This document shows, one piece after another, positions 1-10,343 of a stretch of 64,000 nt of DNA. A program made the translations under genes and the position numbers. Source of the stretch: Cryptomeria japonica (Eukaryota; Streptophyta; Pinopsida; Cupressales; Cupressaceae). The notes under the pieces were generated by a model. That model worked only from the letters and a program-made list of their open reading frames with translations, searched no databases and was not told where the DNA came from. Every line of letters starts with the position of its first letter. Position 1 is the stretch's first letter. The stretch is from contig NC_081414.1 in assembly GCF_030272615.1 (NCBI RefSeq), positions 661,364,438-661,428,437 on the forward strand, read 5' to 3'.

Positions 1-810
1 ACTTTCCTCTAACTTAACAATCCTTTTGACTCAAGGGTCTCATCAAGCATTCATGGCTTTAACCTTGGTTATCCTATTAACCCTTGCACAAGATTTTACC
101 CCTTGGATAAAAGCTTTATCCATTGCATAACCCTTACATAACCTTAACCCTTACCTCCTAGGGTAACCTTCATGTCTCCTCAGGCATTTAATGCTTCTTG
201 CATCTCCTCTCAAGCAACCTCTTATTGACAATTGTCACCATTTCATTGGTGAGAATTGTAAACATGGATTGATTAACTTTAAATCCTAGCACTTGTTAAT
301 ATTATTCAATCTTAACCATCTATTGCCTTATTTTCCCTATAAATAGAGCTCTCATTCCTCATTTTCAGATAATCCAAAGTTTCATGCATTTACATTATGG
401 TCTAATTTACTAAGCATTTTAGTCTCTCTTTGTTAAAACATAATCATAAACATTTAAAAGCATTTCATTTTCATATCAATAGTATATCCATGCTAGTATA
501 TCATGATTAGGATAATTTAGCAATATCTTTATCAGATCACTATCTTCATACTAGCTTAATCATCATAGTTTTAACACATCATATATATCTTAGAATGCAT
601 TCATGCATATAGATCAAATATCACTCATTCTTGGAGTTGTCATTCCTAAGTCATTTGCTCAATGATCTGAGAGCAAAACATTGAATTTAGAGATCCTATG
701 AGATAGAGAACAATGGGACACCCCTTGGTAAGTTGAACTAATTCAATTAGTTTATATACTTGCACCAAGAGTCTCATTGGTGTGTGGGTCTTCTGATCTC
801 GAGTTATTCA
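1..810 (+). repeat. 3' part of a gypsy-type LTR (window-truncated)
   Basis: The stretch parallels 32700-33625 in order and wording: runs about pasture-like 'catttaatgcttcttgc', 'ctcctctcaagc', 'ttgacaattgtcac', then a TATA box (CCTATAAATAGAGC near 339-352 here; GCCTATAAAAGGAGCC near 33186 there). It ends in TTATTCA, followed by TTT and a TGG that starts a primer-binding-like site, the same spacing as at 33625-33629. I infer it is the promoter-to-end part of an LTR whose beginning lies left of the window. No coding sequence is visible. Confidence 0.6.
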
Positions 811-950
811 TTTTGGTCACCACATTTTCCGCATACAATAATATTATAGTATAATTATAATATATTAATAATATAAGAACACTAATATCTATCTATAACA
901 CTTTAACCCTAATCTTAAATCTAATCATATCTCTAAGTGAACCTCAACAT
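811..950 (+). other. Degenerate primer-binding-like site and AT-rich flank
   Basis: TGGTCACCACATTTTCCGC begins at 814, where a minus-strand primer-binding site would lie after the LTR end at 810. It then becomes AT-rich DNA without a gene. The last five bases, AACAT at 946-950, are repeated at 26228-26232 and mark the insertion site of the solo LTR that starts at 951. Wording around 890-950 ('cttaaatct...catatctctaa') recurs loosely at 28030-28080. Confidence 0.5.
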
Positions 951-1234
951 TGTAATAACCCACTTAGCTAAACCCAAAAAATCAAACCATTTTTTTTTTG
1001 AAATGATATGTTCTTATTTGTGTTTGATTCAATCGCATACTCTGGGCGTCTATCCAAATGAGATAGGCATTCATCCAAGCAAGATGAGAATCTAACCATA
1101 TGGGTTAGACATTTGTCCATACGGGAGAAGAGGTTCCATCTATCCAATTCAAGATAGGCATCTACCCAAGCGAGGTAGGCATCTATTCAAGGAATAGGAA
1201 ATGCTTTGGCGAGAGACTTTAGACTCATCAGGAC
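951..1234 (+). mobile_element. Solo LTR, family A, segment 1 of 3
   Basis: It starts TGTAATAACCC directly after the target duplication AACAT. The same start and following text ('gattcaatcgcatactctgggc') occur at 36299-36425, so this is a dispersed family. From about 1047 it holds degenerate ~25-bp units built on GATAGGCATCTATCCAA. It is cut at 1234 by a copia insertion and resumes at 8892; joining the two sides gives the uninterrupted wording seen in the second copy near 36606-36640. Confidence 0.8.
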
Positions 1235-1575
1235 TGACAGAGTTATCTTGTATTAGCTAATAATTATTTATTTAATTATTAGTCTATTATACTCTACACT
1301 TAAGCTAAACTTAGGCATTTAATAATATTGTAGATATTTAACAATTATTCTAATTATTAAATACTCTTTATCTCTTTAGGTTTGCACATCTTTAGGGTGT
1401 CTCATTCTCCTGTCATAAGGATTGTATTGTAATTTTATTTTTCATTCCCTCTCTGAATGATAATCTCTTTTTCAAAGCCTTTTTTGTGTTTAGTCTCCAA
1501 TCTTCTCTTGTGAAAGGTATTCTTGCATACAGATGCTCTTGGGATCTTAGAAGTTGTAATTTCTCAACTTCTTCA
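1235..1575 (+). repeat. 5' LTR of copia element 1
   Basis: It begins TGACAGAGTTATCTTG; the 3' copy begins TGTTAGAGTTATCTTG at 7030. It ends CAACTTCTTCA immediately before the primer-binding site. Compared with the 3' LTR it carries about 17 extra bases near 1379-1396, which look like a local duplication of a TTTAGG-containing segment. LTRs of this size (about 340 bp) are normal for copia elements. Confidence 0.92.
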
Positions 1576-1587
1576 TGGTATCAGAGC
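1576..1587 (+). other. Primer-binding site, initiator Met-tRNA type
   Basis: TGGTATCAGAGC directly abuts the LTR end. This 12-mer is the usual plant retrotransposon complement to the 3' end of initiator methionine tRNA and primes minus-strand DNA synthesis. Confidence 0.92.
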
Positions 1588-2797
1588 TTTAATCTGGTGC
1601 TCCTTGTCCTTGATTTCTTTTCGGAATATTTTCTCTAGAGGCAAGGGTTTCAGTTCTTTTTCAGAGGTTTTAGTTTGGATATGGGGTATCTTTTTTGTTT
1701 CTGGGCATTTTGAGCTCAAAAGGAACTCACCATTGAGCTTGGAACACCCAAAACGCCCCATTTTCATATAAAATTTGTCTAGTTTGCACAACTTTAGCTC
1801 TGAGAAAAAAAATTGAGTTTGCCCTTTGCGGGCATGTTTTTCGAGGCAAAAGAAAATTATAAAATTATAAAAAAAGTTTTTTTTTGGGCCTTTTAACGAC
1901 GTGCCTAGGCCACCACCATTACTGCTAGCCACTGGCGGTTTATTAAACCACCACGACCAGCTTCAGCAGTCGGCAGTTACCACACCTTCGCCCGCGGCCG
2001 CCTGCTCTCCACCACCGGTGCCAACCGCCAATCCCCACCACCAGCGCCCATGCCTGTTGCCGCCCACCACCTAGCATTCGGCGACCTCTTTGTTGCCCAG
2101 TGGCCACTCTGCCTGCACAGCCCAGCTGCTTTGCCTTCCTCCATTGCAGCATGGCCACCACCCTTCAAAATCCGCTGCCCAACCACTGCCCGGCCGCCAC
2201 CCAAACCCCACCTCCCTGCCCCTAGCAGGGGGGCCTTTTTTTCCTTGAAGGGTTTTTTTTACAGCATATTGGTTTTTTTTCCATAATTTGGGCAAACGAA
2301 GTTAGATTTTCAAAAATGAATAGGCGCCAGAAAGGTATTTTCGAGCTCTACTCAGATCTGGAGGTGAGATTTGCTGATTTTTTAATATAGTACATGTTTT
2401 TGGCCTTCCAAGTCAGCACTCTATTCTGCACTTCGGGAGCCATATCTTGGGCAAACAGACTTCATTTTCCGAAAACAAATAGGCGTCGGAAAGGTCTTGG
2501 AGAGTTCTTCTCAGATTTGGAGTTTTTTTTTAAAGAAAAATCACCAGGTACACAAGATAGTGTTTGTCGCATTTTTTTTTCTCTTGTCTTCTTTTCTGGC
2601 TATCAGATTGTACGAGGTTTTTGTTTTACATATTGTGGGGGGTGTTATTTTTTACTATTTTCTATAATTTACTTCAGAAAATCAGAACACCTAAACTCCA
2701 AAAAAACAAAAAAAACCCTTTTGCATCTTCTGTCTAGTTTGAAAGATCACTTAATTAAAAAAATCAAGAGCAGGTCCAGGTTCAGATACAAGTACAC
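1588..2797 (+). other. Untranslated leader of copia element 1 with GC-rich block
   Basis: About 1.2 kb lies between the primer-binding site and the gag start. No credible protein is encoded. Roughly 1900-2230 is a striking GC-rich block dominated by CCACC, GCCGCC and CAGC words in otherwise AT-rich DNA. A weak local repetition is visible downstream: 'gggcaaacgaagttagattttc' near 2290 and 'gggcaaacagacttcattttcc' near 2450, each followed by 'aataggcg(c/t)c(a/g)gaaaggt'. Confidence 0.7.
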
Positions 2798-3748
2798 ATG
2801 GCAGATTCTTCAATTGAGCTTCTTACATCCCAGAACTATCACCTCCAGAAAGCTCGTATGATGAGACTTCTTAGATCAAGGGGGTTGTGGTCCTATTTGG
2901 ATGTGGATCAATCATTGTTGCAACATCCTTTTGAGATTCTTCAGCACTAGAATAAGATGGATGAGGCTATGGGTGTCATCTCCTTACATGTTTCAGACAA
3001 CTTTCTTTTTCACCTTGATGGTTTGCTCACTCCTCATGCTATGTGGTCCAAATTTGAAACACTCTTTGGTACTGTCAATGAGTTTAGAGCATTACAGATT
3101 GAGGAAGAGCTCTCTTCCTTGTTACTTGAATCTTTTCCTCACATTGAGGACTTTCTGAACAAGTTCAAAACCACCAGATCTATCCTTCAAAGTTGTGGTA
3201 AAAATAAGATAGACCCAGAGTGTATCTACCTGATTGTCTCTAAGCTTCAAGGTCCCTATTAGATATTTGCTTCCACCTTTTATTCTACTATAGATGCATT
3301 GGGTACATGCTTCACCATGCCTACTTTTGATGTGTTATGTGATCGCATGACTTGTGAGTAGGCTCACCTATCTCAATTGGACACTCTCACAGGATCAAAG
3401 CCGAAAGCATTGGTTGCTCAGACATCTAAAGAGAACAAGAAGCAGAAATTGAAGCCTAAGAAGGATTCAGCTGGTAGTGAGCATTCCTCGAAGCCACCAC
3501 CTAAGTCTGATTACAAACCAAAGTCCTATCCCAAACAAGAGCACTCTTCTAAGTCTAGTGAGTCTTCCTCCAAGACTAAGAAGAAGTCAGATGAACTTTG
3601 CAGTTTCTGTGGCAAAGAAGGTGATCTAGTTTCTCGTTGTTGGAAACAATTAGAGGCCTTGGAGGTAGCCATGCAACGGCATCATATTTCTCCTCCTCAG
3701 CCTCCATCTTCCTCTTCTACTAGGAAAGAACATGCTCTTTCTACATGA
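2798..3748 (+). pseudogene. copia element 1 gag (broken)
   Basis: The ATG at 2798 opens MADSSIELLTSQNYHLQKAR, followed by the usual copia Gag region (FLNKFKTTRSILQSCGKNK, about residues 120-140). One frame runs through to the TGA at 3746-3748 with internal stops, for example TAG in LQH*NKMDEAM near 2950 and after QGPY near 3262. Near the C-terminus a lysine/serine-rich stretch precedes a zinc knuckle, CSFCGKEGDLVSRC, in which the usual histidine is replaced (GDLVSRC rather than GHxxxxC), so nucleic-acid binding is probably impaired. The protease follows in the same frame. Confidence 0.85.
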
Positions 3749-4233
3749 GCTATTCCTTCTACGTCCACTTGGATTATTGATTCCGGAGCTTCTCACCACA
3801 TGACACACTCATCGTAGCTTGTTACCTCACTTGCTCCCAGTAATACTTTACAGATTGCAGTTGGTGACTCCACACAACTTTCAATTTTAGGTTCAGGTTC
3901 TGTTCCGTTGACAGGTGGTTGTTTTCAGGATGTTCTTTTGGTTCTTGACATTTCTACGAACCTCCTCTCTATTTATCAGATTTGCATTTTGGCTCTGGTA
4001 AAATGGTTGAGTTCTCACCACATGATGTATTTATTCGAGAGATCCATGATCTTGATTTGGTTGTGGCTACTGGAAGTGTTGATCCTGATTCTCGGTTATA
4101 TCAGTTTGATGGCTTTGAGATTCCAGATGGTTCAGGTGTTTCTCTTATAGCACATGCAGATTCAGTGAGCAGATTGTGGCATGAGCATTTTGGCCATGTC
4201 AACTACAGATACTTACATCAGATGAGCACATAG
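3749..4233 (+). pseudogene. copia element 1 protease and GAG-pre-integrase region (broken)
   Basis: Aspartic protease is recognised from WIIDSGASHHMTHSS; the catalytic Asp codon is at 3779-3781. The reading frame is that of gag, separated by a single TGA. A TAG follows HSS, and a frameshift lies near 3980. After the shift the text reads VSRLWHEHFGHVNYRYLHQM, the GAG-pre-integrase histidine motif that leads into integrase. In the family the protease cuts the Gag-Pol polyprotein; here it cannot be made in one piece. Confidence 0.85.
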
Positions 4234-5274
4234 GCACTTGTTATTGGGCTCCCTCAGATATCCTGTACTGATGGTGTATATCGCGGTTGTGCACTTGGTA
4301 AGCATCACCATGATCCTTTTCCTATAGGAAGAGCCACCCATGCTAAGGCACCCTTTGATTTGATCCACAGTGATCATGCCATTTCCAACTCCATCTTTTT
4401 CAAGGTCCAAGTATGTGCTCACTTTCATTGATGACTTCTCCAGATGCACATGGGTGCACTTTCTTAAGTACAAGTCAGATGTCTTTGATTCATTTCGAGT
4501 CTTTAAGATATTTGTAGAGAAGCATTCTGGTCTTTCTATAAAGAGGATACACATAGATAATGGGAGAGAATATGTGAATCAGGCTCATTAGTTATCAATT
4601 CCTCACACCCCTTAGCAGAAGGTGTTGCTAAGAGAAATAACAGAACACAAAGGAAGATGGCCAATTGTATGCTTCAGCCACATTCTATGCAGCCTACTTT
4701 TTGGGCTAAGGCAATTAATTGTGCCACCTATATTCAGAATCGGATGCCTCATAAGGAATTGTGCCAATTGACTCCTAAGGAGGCTTGGTCCCATGTCAAG
4801 CCTGATTTTTCTTCATTTCGAGTTTTTGGTAGTGAGGCTTGGGCATTTATTCTAGATTCTAAGAGGAAATCCATGGAGAGGAAGAGCCGACCACTTATTT
4901 TTCTTGGTTACTGTGATGATGTTAAGGCATACCAATTTTTTGATCCTGATTCCAGAGAGGTCATGTTTAGGCAGGATGTCCAGTTTGATGAGTGCATTCC
5001 TCAGATGGATTCTCCATCAGCAGCTTCTCCCTCACTACCTCCTCCTCTCTCTTCATCTTTTGAGGATTTTTTCTTCCTTGAGGATGATGCAGATGATGGT
5101 CCACCTTCACCACCACAACCACCACCACCCGTTGCTCAACCTTTTCCCAAGTGGGCCTGGTTTACAGTTGATGCTATTGGTTCTATGGCAGGTGATCCTA
5201 TTGACACTAGTCATACTCATGCACAAACATCTAGTTCTAATCTTCTGAGTCATGGCATTTCGGATGATCCTTAG
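4234..5274 (+). pseudogene. copia element 1 integrase (broken)
   Basis: The catalytic core is visible as YVLTFIDDFSRCTWVHFLK (first Asp) and RIHIDNGREY (second Asp). The place of the catalytic Glu reads GVAKRNNRT, so lysine replaces glutamate, and the region is also frameshifted between 4591 and 4657. The downstream part, NCATYIQNRMPHKELC, FRVFGSEAWAFI and PLIFLGYCDDVKAYQFFDP, is the copia integrase C-terminal region. A proline-rich linker (PSLPPPLSSS, PPSPPQPPPP) leads towards RT. Loss of the acidic triad means no integration activity even if it were translated. Confidence 0.85.
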
Positions 5275-6801
5275 AAATTTTCAGAGGCGACAGGTCACCT
5301 AGAGTGGGATAGGGCCATGGATGAGGAGTATTCTTCTTTGATGAAGAATGATACTTGGGATCTTTGTTCTCTTCCGAAGGGAAGAAAGTTGGTTTGGTGC
5401 AAGTGGGTGTATCATACCAAGTATGCTATAGATGGTTCTATTAATAAGTATAAGGCTCATCTTGTTGCAAAGGGGTTTTCTTGGGTGGAGGGTATTGATT
5501 ACTCCAAGACCTTTGCTCCTGTCACCAAGATGAATTCTATTCACTTTGTACTTTCTCTGGCAACTTCATAGGGATGGACAGTTTTTCAGATGTATGTGAA
5601 GAGTGCTTTCTTGCATGGAGACCTTCGTGAGGAGATCTATATGGAGTAGCCTCAGGGATTTATGAACGATTCCTCTTTGGTTTGTAGACTTTGATGCTCA
5701 TTTTATGGTCTCAAACGGGCTCCTCGGGCCTGGTATGAGAAGATGGACTCCTTCTTGCTTTCTACACTCTTTACATGTTGTCATTCTGATCCTATAGTCT
5801 ACATTCAGCATCAGGGGGATGATATAGTTATTCTTGTGCTCTATGTTGATGATCTTATCATTACCGGTAGCTCATCCTCCTTGATTCAGGATATTCAGCG
5901 AGCCTTGATGGAGCAGTTTGAGATGACAGATCTTGGCCTTCTGCACTATTTTTTGGGCCTACAGGTTATTGAGTCTTCCGATGGGATTTCCATTCTTCAG
6001 CAAAAGTATGCTCTTGATATGCTTCACAGATTTGACATGCTTACTTGCAAGCCTGCACCCACACCATTTCAGTCAGGTGTTGTTTTGTCTACCATTTGTT
6101 CTACACCTTTTGTGGATTCCACCTTATATAGGCAGTTGGTTGGCAGTTTGTTGTACCTGACCCATACCCACCCAGATCTTTCTTTTGCAGCTGGTCTTGT
6201 CTCTCAGTTCTTCCATGATCCTCATGAGAGCCATTGGCAAGCAACCAAACATATTTTGAGGTACATTTGGGACACTACACAGTTTGGAATTCACTATACT
6301 TCATGATCCCCTCACATTGTTGGCTTCACTGACTCAGATTGGGCTGGTGACGCTCAAGATCGAAAGTCTACTTCTGGCTTTGTTTTTTGCCTTGGTTCTG
6401 GTCCTATCATGTGGTCTTGCAAGAAGTAGTCTGCTATTGTATTATCATCTACATAGGCTGAGTACCGTGCAACGGTGTTAGCTAGTCAAGAGGTTTTATA
6501 GCTTCGACAGTTGATGACTGAGTTTGGGTTACCTCCTGATAGTCCCACTATTCTTTGGTGTGAGAATCAAAGAGCCATTCACCTTTGCCACAACCCAGTA
6601 GAGCACCAAAGGTCTAAACACATTGAGCTTCACATGTACTTCATTAGACAGTTGATTCAGTATGGCTTTCTCATCTTGGAGTACATTCCTATAGAGGAGC
6701 AAGTTGCTAACATCTTCACTAAACCTTTTGCATCTCCGTGCTATCTTCAGTTGTGCTCTATGCTTGGGGTGAAGGAAGTTGTCCTTGGGGGGTCTCATTG
6801 A
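5275..6801 (+). pseudogene. copia element 1 reverse transcriptase and RNase H (broken)
   Basis: RT starts around WDRAMDEEYSSLMKNDTWDL and continues KGFSWVEGIDYSKTFAPVTK. The active-site motif is intact as VLYVDDLIITGSSS near 5840-5880. RNase H follows: SDWAGDAQDRKSTSGFVFCL in another frame near 6336-6400, then ILWCENQRAIHLCHNPVEHQ and FTKPF at the end. Stops interrupt it, for example TAG at 5647-5649 and TGA near 6305, and the frame changes around 6300 and again before 6511. The order IN-RT-RH identifies copia. The TGA at 6799-6801 ends the region. Confidence 0.88.
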
Positions 6802-7018
6802 GGCCTTCCTTCATGTTTCTTTTTGCATGCTTTTTCCATCTCTTTTTGGAGTAGATTTTTCTCCCATGTGGTTTTCTCTATTTCTCTGTTTCATAGAGAT
6901 TTGTTTGTGATTGGGTACCTCATCAGGCCTTGTTGTCGGGACCCAAATTTGCCTTCTTCTTGTATTTGCATTTTGCTTTCTTGCATTTAGTGTTTTTAGC
7001 TACTCCCTAAGTTCATCT
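6802..7018 (+). other. 3' untranslated region of copia element 1
   Basis: Short T-rich non-coding stretch between the RNase H stop and the polypurine tract. Nothing else is visible. Confidence 0.7.
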
Positions 7019-7029
7019 TAAGGGGGGGG
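7019..7029 (+). other. Polypurine tract of copia element 1
   Basis: TTAAGGGGGGGG ends directly at the 3' LTR start TGTTAGAG (7030). This purine run is where plus-strand synthesis is primed in LTR retrotransposons. Confidence 0.88.
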
Positions 7030-7187
7030 TGTTAGAGTTATCTTGTATTAGCTAATAATTATTTATTTAATTATTAGTCTATTATACTCTACGCTTAAGC
7101 TAAACTTAGGCATTTAATCATATTATAGATATTTAATAATTATTCTAAATATTAAATACTCTATATCTCTTTAGGGTTTCTCATTCT

Positions 7188-8721
7188 TGATAGTTTTGAT
7201 ACTTAATATAAGTACAGATCCAAGAGCCAACAATATGAGAGGGGGGGGGTGAATCATACAAACTTAATCATCCATAAAAACATCAGATTCAACCTCGGTA
7301 ACATATATATCAGTCATATAACCAAAACTGTCAAACATGCAAACTCAAAAGCTTATGAACAATATAAACCTCATAACACTAGATTTAACGTGGAAACCCC
7401 AATAAGGAAAAACCACTGTGGGATTTCGGACCCACTAAGAAATATACTCTTCTAGAGTATGCTCGGTTAAAAGCAAATCCTATTAAAGATTACAAACACA
7501 TTGCTAGATGTGACCTGGTTAAGGGATTTCCCTCAGATCTGTTAGGATATTCACCTTGTTAGAAGTGACCTTGTTAAAGGATTTCAAACACTCAATAAGA
7601 ATGTCACCTTGCTAGAGGATTTTACAAATAAGACTGTTAAGTCCACTCGATTAAGAGATTTTCTGCTACTTCTCAAAATAACAGTAATAAAATATGTCTG
7701 CAACTTCACATCTAAAAATGTTGAAGCAAATTCTTATTTGTTCAATACAATCAATTCATAGGACTTATCTTGTCCCTCTGCTAGGCTCTATACTCTGTTA
7801 TCAAAACAGGTCTTCAAGCTTCTATGCTTGGTAATCACTATGTAGCATCCATGTGCATACACTTGCCTGCATACATTGTTTATCAATAGTTTCCTATTTA
7901 TAAACAATCTTCCAACCACTTAATCTCCTTGATCACATTTCCCATGATCAATCATAGCCATCAGATCTTCAATCTTGTCCAGGTTCAATGTATCCTTCGA
8001 TCTGAAAATGTTTTACCCCACCTTGGAACTTGCACTTTCACCTTGGAACTTGTGTTAGGGTATTGCGGTTCAATCTGAGCTGTAGATCTTCCTGCCGACC
8101 TTTCTTTACCATAGATTCTCTAACAATCTTCATACACGGCTTACCAATCATTTAATCCACTCCAGCTCATCAGCTTCTTTCATTAAATATCACATGTAAA
8201 CATTTAATGCATTCTATTATAGCTCGGTTACAACTCGGTAACAACTTGGTGAATACTAAACTTCACTTCGTAGACATTTTGCCTTCATTAACCGATAGCG
8301 ATAACCTTAGGGTTTACTGACTAGGTTCTTAGCTCGGTAACATAGTATAGTATTAACCTTTCAAACAATAGCATATGTAGGATATCAAAACAATCTAAAC
8401 ATCGTGATCTCATCATTGTCTAACTCGGTAATAGTTGCCCATTGAATAACTTATCCCCTTATTCATCATATTCTTTCTGTGTCTTTTATCGACATCTTTA
8501 TACTCATCAAATCATACTTCTTAAGATATGGCAACATCATACTGAATTAGAAAATCAATTTCTTGACATCAATGACAAAATAATAATATTAAGACAGTAA
8601 TCATCCTTAATTAGTTATATCCATAGTTATCAACAACCTTCTCAATATCCTTAAGAAATGCCAACAATCTCTGATTGTAATTGGAATACCAACCTTCTTC
8701 TTGTCTGTTATAATGCCAACA
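7188..8721 (-). mobile_element. Solo LTR nested in the copia 3' LTR
   Basis: A 1534-bp TG...CA block is flanked on both sides by ATTCT (7183-7187 and 8722-8726). No primer-binding site, coding region or second LTR lies inside, so it is a solo LTR. Read on the minus strand it begins TGTTGGCATTATAACAG and carries GTTTATAAATAGG (plus 7891-7903) as TATA box. Near its end are a CACTGTGGTTTTTCC...GGGTTTCCACG module and a TGATTCACCCCCCCC tract. The same modules end the LTRs of copia element 2 (48665-48732), which fixes the orientation and suggests a related copia family. Confidence 0.9.
7891..7903 (-). promoter_or_regulatory. TATA box of the nested solo LTR
   Basis: The minus strand reads GTTTATAAATAGG, a good TATA box at a typical place about halfway through an LTR. 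Activity is not implied. Confidence 0.55.
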
Positions 8722-9605
8722 ATTCTCCTGTCATAATGATTGTATTGTAATTTTATTTTTCATTCCCTTTAAATGATAATCTCTTTTTCAAAGCCTTTTT
8801 TGTGTTCAGTCTCCAATCTTCTCTTGTGACAGGTATTCTTGCATACAAATGCTCTTGGGATCTCAGAAGTTTTACTTTCTCAACTTCTTCAGGGACCATC
8901 CAAGTCCTGAGTCACTCTCTAAAGACTACACTCCCCTACTAGGAGTGCACTAAGGTCGTTGTCCTTAGGAGTAAATAAACAACATAATATAAGCTTGAGT
9001 TCCACCTCGGAATTTGGCCTAAAGCCTCAGAAAGTCAAGCGAATCCATACCGGATTCCTTCCAAGTATGCGTTGGAATATTTTTAATCTTTTTAACTGTG
9101 TGGATGTAAAATTCATTTAAAAATTATCTTTTTAGATTATCGATCCGAGGGGGATTACCCGCCCCTTGGATTTTATCTTCCATATGACCCTTTATCTCCC
9201 CGACAGTTTATAGGGACGATGCCACAGACGTTGTTGTTGCAGCTTTGTTAGGCGTTAAGTGCAATGGTTCAACATGATGGCATTACTCGTAAGAGTGACC
9301 TACAGGCACCATAGATATCGAACGCTACTAAGGTTTTGTTTTCCAACTCCTCTTTGTTTAGTTATCTAACTAAGTAATTAAGAAAGCTTAACATCACAAA
9401 TCTTTAAAAAACTATGAAAGAACTAGCTAAAATAAACATTATCCTATTGCAACTTAAAAATTGAGATCATTATTTACAAGACTCACACATTTGATAATAT
9501 ACCAATTCCATGAAAATGGGGTAACGCTTTGAAAAAAAACATTCTTTTACTACTTAGAAGATTAACCTTCAAAATAAGGACTAATAAATCTAGCTCTACA
9601 GTTGC

Positions 9606-9722
9606 ATGATATTAATAATAAATAACTTGCATGATAAAATAAATGTGTAACTTGCATGATAACAATTAAATGCATAACTTGCATGATAATAATGAATTCA
9701 TTTTCTCGCATGATAACAATAT
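9606..9722 (+). repeat. Tandem repeat AACTTGCATGATAA
   Basis: Five spaced occurrences of (T/A)ACTTGCATGATAA or TTGCATGAT, about 28 bp apart, with AATAA-rich spacers; the last is altered to CTCGCATGATAAC. Confidence 0.75.
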
Positions 9723-10262
9723 TAATGGAAGATCAACAAAAGTACTTTTATAAATAAGGATATTTTAAATTAAATATTGAATTGTTTGCTTGAAATAACC
9801 ATTGGTTAAGGGGACTATGAATTTAAACATGATCACTTGGAAAGAAGGTCCTTTAAGACATTAGACAAATTTGATCAAAAAATTAACTTAAAGTGATGGT
9901 TAAGATTTATAATGAGTTAACTGAATAATCGAATAAGTCTTAAACCAATTAGATGAGTCTAAACTATAAAATTTAGTTATGAGACAATCTACAATTTTAA
10001 TTCCCTTAATTACTCCTAAATTTGCTCCAATCTCCCAAACAATTTTTAAGTTTAAAATCAAATTTTATATTAATAAAATAAATCATAATTAATTAACGAA
10101 TCAATACAAATAAATAATAAAATGTTAATTATAATTTAACTTATATAAATCAAATTTTGTATTAATAAATTTTAAAATTTTAAAACTATTTTATTTTAAA
10201 ACAAAGTCTTTTTTTTAAAAAAGTTGTTTGTTTAAAAAAACAACAAGGGGGAGAGTGGGGGT

Positions 10263-10302
10263 CATGCCCCCCCCCACCCCCCACCCCCCCCCCCACTCCT
10301 AC
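10263..10302 (+). repeat. C-rich low-complexity tract
   Basis: A nearly uninterrupted run of C with a few A residues. A GGGGGAGAGTGGGGG purine run stands just before it, so the two could pair locally. No coding meaning. Confidence 0.85.
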
Positions 10303-10343
10303 AGATGCAGGCCACAGGAGTGGGGGTCGCAGGCCTCCCACTT

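Larger units (their letters stand above)
1235..8891 (+). mobile_element. Ty1/copia LTR retrotransposon 1 (non-functional)
   Basis: Near-identical LTRs (1235-1575 and 7030-8891, the latter interrupted), a TGGTATCAGAGC primer-binding site, a polypurine tract, and a copia-order gag-protease-integrase-reverse transcriptase-RNase H region define the element. Flanks are AGGAC (1230-1234) and GGGAC (8892-8896), a 4/5 target duplication. It sits inside the family A solo LTR. Many in-frame stops and several frameshifts make it inactive. The integrase-before-RT order identifies copia; I cannot name the clade with confidence. Confidence 0.92.
7030..8891 (+). repeat. 3' LTR of copia element 1, split by a nested insertion
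   Basis: 7030-7187 matches the 5' LTR from TGTTAGAGTTATC to CTCATTCT; after a foreign 1534-bp block, 8727-8891 continues CCTGTCATAATGATTG to CAACTTCTTCA. Removing the insert and one ATTCT copy restores the colinearity with 1235-1575. Confidence 0.92.
8892..10343 (+). mobile_element. Solo LTR, family A, segment 2 of 3
   Basis: It resumes exactly where 1234 stopped: 'ccatccaagtcctgagtcactc' parallels 36625-36650. It stays alignable to the second copy through 'ttccacctcggaatttgg' (9000) and 'gatgccacagacgttgttgttgcagc' (9220), as far as about 9360 against 37500. Relative to that copy it lacks about 430 bp (36815-37245). From 9400 it is AT-rich without genes, with a short tandem repeat at 9606-9722 and a run of C at about 10266-10302. 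It is cut at 10343 by the chromovirus array. Confidence 0.8.

Noticed and set aside
1523-2295. Several overlapping short frames on both strands
   Set aside because: They lie in the leader of copia element 1 and follow its GC-rich block; no family resemblance and no conservation to test.
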